From contig JADILM010000011.1 in assembly GCA_016617785.1 (NCBI GenBank), positions 434,001-498,000 on the forward strand: DNA of 64,000 nucleotides, written 5' to 3'. Below are positions 1-11,000 of this stretch, piece by piece; the stretch's first letter is position 1, and each line of letters begins with the position of its first letter. A model generated the notes under the pieces. It was not told the origin of the DNA, did not search any database, and worked only from the letters and a program-made list of their open reading frames with translations. Origin of the DNA: Sporobolomyces roseus (Eukaryota > Basidiomycota > Microbotryomycetes > Sporidiobolales > Sporidiobolaceae). The position numbers and the translations under genes were made by a program.

Positions 1-3000
1 TCCACCGTATCGACTTCATCCTCTCTCGGCCCTCACGTATTGATGAGGAGTAGACATTCTTCGTTGCCCGCGACCGTCGTTCAGTCGAGACATCAATCGA
101 TCGTTGGAACTCCTCAGAATCGCAGCGCTAGCAGTGGAGTAAGGGCATTGAATAGGATCAGTGTAGCTAGTGTGGGGAGTTTTGGGAGCGTCGAGGAAGA
201 GGAGGAGGAAGGAGAAGGAGAAGAGAAAGGTTCGAAAATCGACGGAGAACGATTATCGCCTGCACCTTCGAGAACGACTTCCTTCTCGAAACAGCTTCGA
301 CCACGACCTCGTCACGCCTCAAGACACTCCCTGCCATCGCTAGGAGGAGGATTACCTTCGTCGATCTCGTCAGTCTTGAACCCTACAGGCGCGAAGGATC
401 GTTCTTCGAGTCCGTTGAGACCTGGAGGAAGGAAGGAGTATAGTATGGAGGAGAGAGCTAGGAGGGACGAGAAGAGGCTGAGAATAGCGGAGGAACTGAG
501 GGAGACTGAGAAGGCTTATGTCAAAGTTTTAGAAGAGATCGACGAGGTGCGTTTCTCATCTCCTGAAGCTACAAACCTCGTAGCTTAACAATCTTGATTT
601 GGCGTACAGAACTACTATCAACCTCTGCTGAAGGCTTTGCCCGCTGTCGATCCTCTCGCTCGAAGAGCTTCGAATCGTTATTCCGCAACTCCCGCTTCAC
701 AATCTACTTCCCCGAATGCCTCACCTCGCACATCAACCTATTCCCCTTCCGCCTCTAGATCTCGCACAACGACAGTTGACTCTCTCGCTTCCTCCTCCGA
801 CTCTCCGCCCAATACAACCGATGCCACCGCTCCCTCCACACCTCCGACTCCCTCGCCAGGCTCAAGTGATCCAGTCCTGACGAGAAGGGAGATCAATGAA
901 GTGTTCTCAAACTTCACAGACGTCCTCAATCTATCGCATGTCATGCTCCTCACGTTGAATGAAGCGGTTCCAGAGCGACCTTCGAAACCACTCTCGATCT
1001 CACCGAGTCAGCAGAACCTCCGCTCCTCCACTTTGACACCACCCCCGAGTGAAGAAGTTGGGTCGGTCGAGAGTCAGCTCAGCAATAGTGGCAGCACATT
1101 CGAGAGTTCAGGACCTTCGACTCCGAACGAAGGCGATTTATCCTCGTCTGGCCCACCTCACACCTCTACTTCTCGACCTACCTCAGTCGACCTCGACAAT
1201 CGATCCCGACGATCAACTCCAGCTTCTCCCCTCCGACTCGGCAAAACCCTCTTACCAATCCTACCCTTTCTCAAGCAATACTCTCTATTCGTAGCGAACT
1301 TCTCTGGCTCACTCTCCCGTCTCTCTCAACTCGAACGATCGGAATCGAATACATGGGGAGAATTCGTCAAGAGTCGAAAAGTCAGTCTACCAGGAGGGAA
1401 GATTGGATTGGGAGGAATGCTGTTGAATGTCGTACAGAGAGTTCCAAGGTATAGGTTGTTGCTCGGAGAGTTGATCGAGTATACCGAGGAAGGTCATCCA
1501 GATTTAGGATGTTTGAGAAAAGCTTTCGAATTGGTCGATAGTGGTAAACTTTCTTTTCTTTTCCTTGACCTTGTTGCGTTCGTCGCTGATCAGTCTCGGT
1601 ATGTGCAGTCGCAAGTCATCTCGACTCCCAGATCGAGTCTCATACTCACGATTTATCGATCCTGAACCTTCAAAGATCCTTCTCGAACCTCGACTTTCCC
1701 CTCCTCTCGCCAGGTCGTCGACTACTCAAATCCGGTCCACTACGCAAGTTCAATCGTGCAGGAAAGGAACAGACTCGATTCTTCTTCCTCTTCAACGACT
1801 TGTTGCTGCACGCTGTCGAGATCGATTCGGGCGCGAATTGGGGATTAGGGATTACTGGAATCGGTGCGAATGAGATAGGAATCGATCAGCAAGCAAAGGA
1901 GTACAAGTTATTGGATCGGTTCGAGTTGGAGGATGTGACGGTCGTTGGAAGCGAAGAAGGACAGCTGAAGTATGGGTTCGAAATCTTGTCGAGCAGGAAA
2001 TCTTTCGCTGTTTACTCAGGTTCGCTCTCGTGGCATTCCTTCAGTCTCTTTTATTCGCGCACTGACGGCGTGATTGGTGAACAGACTCTCTCGACGGCAA
2101 GATGGCGTGGCTCGATGCAGTGAGGGATGCGAAAGCTGCCTTGATGAGCGATCGACGAACGCTCCAACGAGCGACCATCTTCGATCCTATCTCTCCTCCG
2201 CCTCCTCACTCTACGAACTCGACCAAGGGTGATCGTCGAGTCTCTCTGCCCTCGCCGAGCAAGAATCCGACATCCTTCCTCAGCCCGCCTCCGAGATCTC
2301 GACAAACCTCGTTCGCTCCTCAGCTCGGAGATATTCCTCCGACTCCGGCAGACGAGATCGATCAGCTCGTCTTCCCTATATCTACACCGCCTCTGACAAC
2401 TCCCTTCTTGGAAGATTCCCCTCCACTCGCTTTCCCTTCTTCACCGACTCGATCTCGTTCCTCCTCACCCAATTCGCCTCCTCTACCTCCCAAGATCGAT
2501 GCTTCACCATCACCTGCACGACGACCATCTCTCGCTCGTACTCGACGGTGGAGTGAGCTAAGACCCTCGGATGCGGTTCAAGCGATTACCTCCGCTTTCG
2601 TTCCCTCCTCCTCCAATTCGAAAAGCCTCCTCGAAGATCTCTCGACCGACGAAGTCGAATACAAAGTAATCGAAGCCTACAATGCACCAGTATGGGTACC
2701 GAACTCGAAAGCGGACAAATGCATGAGGTGCAATGAGGTGTTTGGAATCTGGAGAAGGAGGCATCATTGTCGATTATGCGGTGGAGTCGTTTGTTGGGCT
2801 TGCTCGACGAAGGTGAGTAGGATGTCCTGAGTCAGTGCTATTTTCCACTGATCCGTGTCGTCTTGTTCAGTACTTCATCATTCCTGGATTCTTACTTTCC
2901 TCCTCTTCCTCCCGATCAACAACCGAAGATCGACTAGCTCGTTCCTGCGACACTTGCTACACCGCAATCTTTGACGATCCCACTCCTTCGTCTCGCTTCC

Positions 3001-3263
3001 TCGGCTCTTCAACTCCAGCTACATTCGGTCGATCCACTCTTCAACCGTGCGTTGATAAAACCGCGACATTGCATCGACTGTCGAGGATTGTCAATCCCAG
3101 ATCAATGCCTATCTTCGACGAAGATACTCCAGCTCTAGGCGCACCTTCTCCTTCAGTATCGCCTCGTCAGCCGAACTCTTCACCGATCGCTGTCGAACAG
3201 AAACGAAGGAGGAGATTGACGGCTGTCGGAACTCTTCAAGATTTACTAGCGAAACAAAGTTGA
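1..3263 (+). CDS. DH-PH-FYVE Rho guanine nucleotide exchange factor, Don1-like (5' partial)
   Basis: The reading frame is open from base 1, so the N-terminus lies outside the window. A DH (RhoGEF) domain begins near nt 450 (ELRETEKAYVKVLEEID) and continues after an intron at about 549-606; its last conserved helix contains VVQRVPRYRLLLGELIEY near nt 1430-1480. A PH domain follows at about nt 1700-2150 (RKFNRAGKEQTRFFFLFNDLLL). A FYVE zinc finger spans about nt 2700-2990, with CMRC, the signature RRRHHCRLCG and a final CDTC pair, split by an intron near 2812-2870. The stop is TGA at 3261-3263. Such proteins activate Cdc42-type GTPases and bind PI3P on endosomes through FYVE. The architecture matches Ustilago Don1 and metazoan FGD proteins, so a Cdc42 GEF for septation is the best guess. 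Two long Ser/Pro-rich stretches (about nt 640-880 and 970-1240) interrupt the DH domain, which is unusual. Confidence 0.8.
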
Positions 3264-3671
3264 TTGCCTCGTTCACAACTCTCTTTTGCCTGACTACCGT
3301 TCATATCCCTAATGCGCTTCACTCCTGTTCTCTCGCGAAACACTGATAGATTTCCCTTTCTCTCGAATTTGTGTAGCTCCAGCTTCTTGTTCCCATCAGA
3401 CACTGCATTTGCAAAACATCTTCTCTTCTTGAATCTTGAATGACTCTATGAAGTGCACGTCCATGAGGCTGACTGCCCCAAAGCGAGAGAAAGACCAAGC
3501 CAAGTTGGAAACAGAACAACATCGACGAAGAAGCTCAGATCTCTCGAAATGGTGAGAAGAGACAGGCAGTCAGTCAGTGGTATAGCACAAATATATACAG
3601 ACGAAGAAGGGATAAGAACAGATGGAGAGGAAAGAAGAGAGATTGGGTATGAAAGGATCCACGAGATGACT
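3264..3671. other. convergent intergenic region
   Basis: This stretch separates the 3' ends of the RhoGEF gene (plus strand) and the first DUF6593-like gene (minus strand). Short open frames on both strands here show no recognisable protein features. It presumably holds both 3' UTRs; no other element was seen. Confidence 0.5.
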
Positions 3672-4590
3672 TTATCTGTTTGCTCGTCGAGCTCGTTCGA
3701 GAGCTGTTCAATCATCTCATCGTCAGAAACATAGACTCTCAAGAGCTACAAAGGAACGATGACTCACCATACATGGCGAGCGCAGTGGTAGCGATGATTT
3801 CAAGCTCGTGCTGATATTCTCGAGAGACGCTCAAGATCCCGTTCTTGCGACTCATCGTCACTCTTTGATCCCAAGTAGCGACAATCTTTTGCTCTCCAGG
3901 TACTGTCAGATCCGCGAGCTGAAGTGCGGGCTCAGCGTCAGCTTTGATCGAAGGAAACCGTAAAAACTTTGAGCTTACCGCTAATTCAGTGCCAGATCCA
4001 GGTATTCCGACGTTCTTCCACTTGTAAGGAGTACCCGAGATCGGTGAGGTAAACTCGTGAGTGACGCTCATCATCCCTGTACGTTCACAACGGAATTCGC
4101 GACCGTCTCTGCGAACAGGGAAGAATGCAAAAGTGGTCAGTTACGGCTCTTCGCAGACACTTGCTCTTCGTCTCAACCTCGGATACTTGAAATCCGCAAC
4201 GACGACGAACTGAGTAAGAAGGATGTCTGTTGCTCACCCAGTAGTAACGTTGAACGAAGAGGTGAACCCTTTCTTTGCCCTACAAACGACGGGACCCTCT
4301 GGACCTCCCGCCTTCAATTCCGAATCCCAACCACCGAATCCAGTATGGTGATCGTAGTAGAACCTATCTCTCGAAAGAAAAGGTCAGTTTTCTTCTGAGA
4401 CTCGTCCTTCACTTTCGCTGATTGAGTGCATTCGAGCTCACATGATAGTTGTACCATCTTCAGTCAATATCTGATCCCTTCCTGTGAACCCTTGTGAATG
4501 GCACTCGAGCGTGAGAGGAGGTATCGGCTGATTTCCTCCTTGAGGGTGGTAAGAGTTGAGGTGTGAAGCTGGAATTGGATTCTTCAACAT
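3672..4590 (-). CDS. DUF6593-like small protein, paralogue 1
   Basis: A five-exon gene was assembled by eye: 4442-4590, 4238-4363, 3979-4108, 3768-3918 and 3672-3703 (588 nt, 195 aa). The start ATG is at 4588-4590 and the stop TAA at 3672-3674. Domain sequence begins at PLTLECHSQGF, a middle strand reads GPVVCRAKKGFTSSF, and it ends with ELEIIATTALAMY followed by an Arg-rich tail, ERARRANR. A late hydrophobic strand followed by an Arg-rich tail is what I recall for basidiomycete DUF6593 proteins, a family of unknown role with a suspected tubby/LURP-like beta-barrel fold. The shared block YKWKNVGIPGSGTEL pairs it with the next two genes. It is the most divergent of the three and carries one exon where the others have two. 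No signal peptide or catalytic motif is visible. Confidence 0.65.
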
Positions 4591-5240
4591 TCTTCGTTTG
4601 AGCGTATTGGGGGAGAGAGAGTGAAGGAAGAGAAGAGCTTTGCATCATGAGGGAACTTCCGAACTTGAAAGGGGGAGTGGGCGAAGAGGCTGTGCAAAGA
4701 AGAAAGGGGAGAACTGCTCTATAACCGATAAATCGAGAAATGGTTCAAACTTGAGGAGATGGCCCGCAGAGACTTCATGCTCACTTGGGTTATAGTACCG
4801 ACAGTCATGACACGTACAAGACCGAATTCGATCGCAAACGAGAAGTGTCGTGAAGAAGTCGACCCACAGAATTTGTCGAACTCAGCCCTGCGAAAACGGA
4901 GATAGCGCTCAATCGATTTAGTTCGGCTCGTAACAGACCTTCCAAGTTAAAAAACAACGAGGTGAACGTGTCGTTTAATCGTGGATTTTAGTTGGATTTC
5001 AGGATTTTGGGATGATGCGGGATGATGGAATCTGAAAGGGCTGATCTTAGATTCTTGACCGACCATGAGGATTCCACAGTCGAGTCAAGCACATTCTGAT
5101 CCTCGATGCTGTCACCCTAGAGCTAGCTCTGTATCTCTCTGTCCTCCTTGAGAAATCCCTCTCTCTCTCTCGACCTCTTTCCCTCTTTTCCCCCACCTCC
5201 TCAATTCTGATCTCTCTCGCTCATCGCTTACTCAGCAAGA
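4591..5240. promoter_or_regulatory. bidirectional intergenic promoter region of DUF6593-like paralogues 1 and 2
   Basis: The 650 bp lie between two divergent start codons. A strong C/T-rich tract at about 5120-5215 directly precedes the plus-strand start, as it does upstream of several genes in this window. No specific binding site was identified. Confidence 0.45.
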
Positions 5241-6320
5241 ATGACCGACATCGACAAAGCTTCGATCGTATCTGATCCGTTCAATGATACCCACAAATTC
5301 GCTCCTTCTCTCGCAGAAACCTCAACTCAAGCTTCGACTTTTTCGACTGCTTCTTCCGCCGCTCTCGTATCTTCCTCCTCAAACGACCAAATCGAGCTCA
5401 ATGTCTTCAACCAAGGTACTTGGGGAATGGGCGATAAATATGTGACGGGTCCCGATGAAAGGGATATTCGGTATGTCGTCTGATTCTCTTCGGCGCTGTA
5501 TCCTTTTCGACTTAGTGAGCGCGCTCGCCTCGATTGAATGTTACTGATAAACCGTTCCTACAGCTATCGAGTCGAACGCAAACGCCCAAACTTCTATACC
5601 CGATGGGAATTCACTCTACGAACGGAATCTCCAGAACCAAGGGTTATCTGCACAATCCACAAGAAGATCTGGGCGATGAGCTTCACTGTGACTCTCCCGT
5701 ATGTCCCTGCATTTCGTCCTTCAGAGGAGATTCCGTCTCGTCTGAGAAAACAACCGACACTAGATCATACCTACTCGATGAACATGATCTGACAGATCTT
5801 TCCGTCTCTTCTTCACACAGAGATGGCGTCGATATTCATGTTCAGAACGGATTCTACTACAGTATGTGTCAAGAATTTACAAGCGAAGCAACGAAACGTT
5901 CCTACAAGTGTCACAACCTGGGTTCACTCCCTGGTTCTGCTTCGCGACTTGGGGTAAGCTCTCCTCTGATTTCCCGGCTGCGAGAGGGGAGGTGAATGTC
6001 AAGACTCTCGCAATACAGCTCTTCGATGCAAATCTTCCGATTGAGTCTCAAACCCCTCTCGCCCGCTGGGAGTCTGCTCGAAACTCAATGTGGACTAGTG
6101 GCAAGGTCACAATCGATAAGGTCAGTCGTTTCACTGCATGTCGGAAGAGTGAGCTGATTGATCGATTTGAACAGTCCGTCGGAGAGGACTTTGACCTGAT
6201 TCTAGCGGTCGTTCTCACGCTCGCTGGTAGGTCTCGTCCTTCTCCCCAGCTTACCGAGTCGCTCACTGATGCGCTGATCGCTCTGTAGACATTGGTCGAG
6301 AGCGTCGAGGTTCCTACTAG
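5241..6320 (+). CDS. DUF6593-like small protein, paralogue 2
   Basis: Six exons were assembled: 5241-5470, 5564-5698, 5821-5953, 6019-6120, 6175-6226 and 6289-6320 (684 nt, 227 aa). All introns are GT-AG and the frame stays open. A Ser/Thr-rich N-terminus of about 50 residues precedes the domain core, with IELNVFNQGTWGMGDK, RVERKRPNFYTRWEF, VICTIHKKIWAMSF and NGFYYSMCQEF. The C-terminus is a hydrophobic strand, FDLILAVVLTL, then the tail RERRGSY. It is clearly homologous to the genes at 3672-4590 and 6672-7747. Exons 3-6 have the same lengths (133, 102, 52, 32 nt) as in the latter, so these two are the most recent duplicates. The function is unknown; the DUF6593 assignment rests on overall pattern, not on a profile search. 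Confidence 0.7.
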
Positions 6321-6671
6321 ATTACGCTCGTTTCTCAATCCTTCTTGAGAGCGTTGCCCCTGATCCTCTGTTCATAGTCTCTGTGCCTGCTCTGTCTGTA
6401 CCATCTTCACCGAATGAGTGTTAAATCAAGCAGCTTTTGTCCCGCTACTTTTCATGTTTGCAGTGAAGAAAGCCGTCTAAAGACGTACGGGCAAGATGTT
6501 AGACACTAAATTGACACGAAGAACAATGTTGAAAGAGAGGGAAGCGATAAGACGGTAAACAAAAAGCGTCTGTAGAGAATTGAGCTGTGGGTACTATTTA
6601 CGAAAGGGATATGAAAGGTATAGACAGGTGAGGGGAAGGAAAACTATGGACAAAAAGCGTGCGATCGAGGC
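6321..6671. other. convergent intergenic region between paralogues 2 and 3
   Basis: This 351-bp stretch lies tail to tail between the two closest DUF6593-like paralogues. It should hold both 3' UTRs. No inverted repeat connecting the two genes and no further gene was seen. Confidence 0.5.
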
Positions 6672-7747
6672 CTAGTAGGAGCCACGACGCTCTCGTGCGA
6701 TATCTGTGGGGACGATGTAGTATTGATCAGCCTATCGCAAGCATAGAGAGCTGAGGAGGTCCGGACCAGCGAGCATAAGAGCCGTAGCGATAATTAATTC
6801 GAAATCTTCTCCAGCGGACTACAAATTCCGGAAGCGATACTCATCAGTGCTCTCTCTACAGCCCATCAGATGTACACACTCACCTCAGCTATCAAGAGCT
6901 TCCCGCCCGTGCTCATCGAGAACCTAGCGTTCTCCCACTGAGCGACCGGAGATTGCGATTCGATAGGAAGTGTCGAATTGTAGAGCTAGGTTCGTATGTA
7001 ACGAGTCAGCCACGCTCAAGACGTGGCACGTGAAGCAGACTTACCCCAAGTTTTGATCCTCCACCCGGTACCGACCCGACATTGACCCATTTGTACGAAC
7101 GTTTGGTGATATCGCTTGAAAACTCTTGACACATGCTGTAGTAGAATCCGTTGTTTACCTTTATCTCATTTCCGTTTCTACGCAGCGAGGACGAGTCAAC
7201 CGACAAGTCACGGGCAAGACAGGTCCGAACGACGAAGAAGCGAGAATTATTATTGAAGTCGAGGAGGAAAAGAAGGAGGGAAGGAGGGTTGAAGATTGAA
7301 CGTAAAGGAGGGCTCACTTACGGGAAGTTGACAACGAAACTCATAGCCCAAGTCCATTTCTGCATCGTGCAAATAACCTTTGAATCGGGAGACTCTTCTC
7401 TCAGCGTAAATTGCCAGTACAGGTATGCCGGTCGTTTGCGTTCGAGTCGATACCTAACAATGGAGCGATACCAGCGTTACGGACTCTGACGACTCCCTTT
7501 CACTTGTGTAGGTGAACTCGGAAGAAGCTCACCGAATATCGTTCCCATCTGTTCCAGTCACGACCTTGTCACCCCATCCAAACATTCCTTCATTGCGTAC
7601 AGTCAGCTCGATGTACTTTCCCTTGCGAGGGATCAATTCGGTCGTAGAGGCGGAAGTGGGCAAGGTGCTTTCTGCGATTGATAGCGAATCTGCTTTATTG
7701 TCGCCTATTATGCGTAAAGCGATAGATGTTTGATCGTTGCCGTTCAT
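6672..7747 (-). CDS. DUF6593-like small protein, paralogue 3
   Basis: Six exons were assembled on the minus strand: 7533-7747, 7322-7453, 7045-7177, 6884-6985, 6767-6818 and 6672-6703 (666 nt, 221 aa). The start is the ATG at 7745-7747; the frame upstream of it offers only a TTG. Core blocks are IELTVRNEGMFGWGDK, VICTMQKWTWAMSF, NGFYYSMCQEFSSD and SYKWVNVGSVPGGG. The end is FELIIATALMLA with the tail RERRGSY, identical to paralogue 2. The donor of intron 5 (GTCCGG) is weak but lies exactly where paralogue 2 has its donor. The gene is convergent with paralogue 2 and divergent from UTP10, with 341 bp between starts. Its role is unknown. Confidence 0.7.
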
Positions 7748-8088
7748 GCTTGTACCGGAGAGTGAAGTGAGAGAGACCAAGAGCACGTGGAGCAGCGCAG
7801 GATGAGCGAGTGGGGGAAAGCCAAGCGAGATGATGCTTTGAATTCGGTGTCGAGGGAGACAAAGTGAGAGAAGAGTGAGGGTCCACGGGAGCAGGTGTGA
7901 TCCTGGCGGGGTAGAATGTGACGGGACGTCTAAGGAGGGAAGAGGGAAGCGGAGAGAGGAAGGATCTAGTGACAGGGGGAAGAGATGAAGAAGGGGGCGA
8001 AAAAAAAAAAAGAGAGAGAAGAGAGAGTTCCTTCGCTACCACCACAGAGCTACCTCAGACAGACCAGTCTGGAAGCTGAAAGAGGAGT
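7748..8088. promoter_or_regulatory. bidirectional intergenic region, paralogue 3 / UTP10
   Basis: The two genes diverge from here. A purine-rich tract with a run of A at about 8001-8027 lies just upstream of the UTP10 start. No defined site could be named. Confidence 0.4.
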
Positions 8089-11000
8089 ATGCCTACCTCT
8101 CTCTCCCAGCAATTGGCTGCAAGGAACACTCTAGATTCTGCTCGATTAGCAACTCAAAAATCAATCAAGAATCCACCATCCTTCATCTACACTCCTCGCC
8201 ATGCATCAAACGTATCAACAGCAGATCTACATAGCTTGGCAGTGAACGCATGGGAACAATTGGCGGCGGTAGACTCTTGGTTCGAAGATCATTTTAAAGA
8301 TATTCTCGGTGAGCAAGCGAAAGGAACGGATAGGACTGGGTTAACGCAGGAAGAGAACGATAAGCTAGGAGTATTGTTGGACAAGACATTGAGACATTTG
8401 GGGAAACACATGCTGTTGAAACCAGCGGGAGTAGTTTTAGAATGGCTCGTGAGAAGATTCAGGTAAGCTCTCATTCAGCCTCTTTCCCCATGAGCAAGAC
8501 CAACAGAATGAGGGTACGATTGATGCAGAGTTCAAGATTTCAACATTCCAGCACTTGTCGCTCTTTTCCTCCCTTACCATTCCACTCCTCATTTCCCTTC
8601 AGCCTTGAATCTCATTTCCGAAGTCTCTCTCGCTGCTACCCCTTATGCTCCTCTCGTCATAGCACGCAAATCTCTCAAGCCCGTCGCACTTCCCGATCTC
8701 ATCGCTCTCCTTCCCCCAACTTCGACTTCGACTATCGCTCGACCTTTCCTCGACAGCATCCTTCACCTTCCTCTCGACTACCTCAAGCAAAACGAGAAAC
8801 CTCATCGAGCGCTACTCGGTTTCTGGCTACAGGTCGTCGCCGGATATCTCGACAAAGTTGGACCTCGTCTTCCTGATGGGGAAAGAGCAGCAGTTCTCTC
8901 AACCGTTCTCGAAGTTCTTCGTTCGGCACGAGCAGTTCCAGACGCCTTGATCGCCAGTTACATTCTCGTTGCTAGATTCGCCATGCACCACCCCTTCGAC
9001 GCCGAAACTCTCAGGGTTGTTCTCAAGGGAGTTGTCACGAATCGAGCCAAACGGGATGTAGCGGATGATGAAACGGACGCAGCACTCGTCACCACGCTCG
9101 TAGTGATCGCTCAAATGGGTGAAGAAGAACTGTCAGTAGCAGATGGAAAGAAATTCTTGGGAGGAAACGGTTGGAAGAATCTGCTCAAAACCGAGTGAGT
9201 CAAGGAGCACTTTCCGCCAGTCGTCTCTTTCGCATGCTGACGCCGAATATCACGTAGGAAACTTGACGAGCTAGTTGTGCAACTAAGCAACCAGTATGAT
9301 GCTACCAAGTTCATGCGTCCTTTCCTCCAAACTTTGGCCGAAGAAGCGTGAGTCTCGATTCTGCTGCTCTCCTCTTGCCTCACTAAGACGACCCTTCTCC
9401 GTAGTCCCACATCCGAAGAATGCCTCGCTATTCTCACCTCAGTACTCGTACCTCGTCCTTCTCCCAACCTCGACTCCGATGCGATTCTTACCCTTCCTCA
9501 ACCGATCATCTCTCACCTCGTTTGGTCCTGCTTCACTGCCATCGTCAGAACCGACTCGGTTGCACCCACCGTCTTTCAAAAGCCCTTGTCCCTCGTCTAC
9601 CAACGCTACCCTGCGATTTGGTCAGCACAAACCAAGGAGTTCTCGACGAAGCTGCAATCAGCAAACGACCCTTCCCTTCCTCGTCTACTTCAAGCCATGA
9701 ACGCCGTACTCGGAGGATCGACCCTGAGCAGCGATGCTTCGACCGCCCTCGTCATCTCGGCCTCGAGTCCTGATGTCGCTATCCGAGTTTCCGCTCTCAA
9801 GGATGTCCTCAAGAACGCAGGAGAGATCAAGGCAAACGGGAACGAGTCCTTCCTCCGCGATACGATCCTCGCTCGTCTCGGTGAGCCAGATTCGGATGTC
9901 GCTGCAGTCGTCCTCGCCGAGGAGAACCGTTCCACCCTCGAAGAAGTCCTCGAAGCTCAAGAAATCCTCCGAGCTGTCGAGCTGCCGGTCAGAACTGGCG
10001 ACGTTGCCTACCTCTCGGTCGTCCTACCTTACCTTACTGGTCCCTTCATTTCGTCCCACTCGCATCTCGCCGATGAAGTCGTCAAGACCGTCTTTTGGCC
10101 ACGACTTCTCGCAACCAAGGCCAACCCGAAGCTCGACAACGCTGTCTATTCTTCCTTGAATGGTTCGAACCTTGTCAAGACCCATCCCTGGCTCAAGGAT
10201 GTTGGAACCGCCGCTTCGGCCGAAGGTGTCGAAAGGATTTCGCAAGTAGTCGACACGGTCGCTCGCAACTTGGCCGCTCTCCCTTCTCAGCAGCAACTCG
10301 ATGAAGCGATCGCCTTCCTCCTTAAGCAGATCGCTCAACCCGAACCATCCCACTTCTCCCTCCTCGTCGCTATCCGATTCGCTGGAAAGGTCGAAAAGTC
10401 CCGCCGAGTCGAATTCGCTGTAACGGTCCTCGCCGCCCTCAATGTCGAGAAGCAAGGCCTCGATGCCTTCGCGAGCGCTCTAGCCACTCCCCTCTTCGAC
10501 GACGCTGGATCCCTTGACTCGACTCTCCTTCAAACCGTCTTCGCTCACCCGGCCGTCGCCAAGACTGCCCGTCAAGTTCAAGCTGCAACCATCGTTGGAG
10601 TCGTTCAAGCGGTTCACCCAGTCAAGGAGGCGAGCTGGACTTGGCTATCTGCCTCATCTTCCGATGAGCCCGCTCTCCTCGCTTACCGAACCCTCTGCAG
10701 TCTCATCTACCGAGTCGCACACACTGGATCTTCGACCGCTGGTTCCGCCGCTCTCGCCACTGCCCTCTTATCGACCCTCTTCACCTCCCTCGTCGCCGAT
10801 GATGTCCTCTCCTTCCTCGCCAGCTTGTTCACCTCATGCTCCCCAATCGAACTCCGACTCTCAGCACTCCGAGACAGTGCTGTCTTCATCGACGTTCTGT
10901 CTTCTGCGAATGAGAAGAAGGCTATCGACTGGCAAATCGTCATTCCTGCTCTCGTCGTCGCTCTCTCCGATTCTGAGAAGAAGATCAGAGTCGAAGCGCT

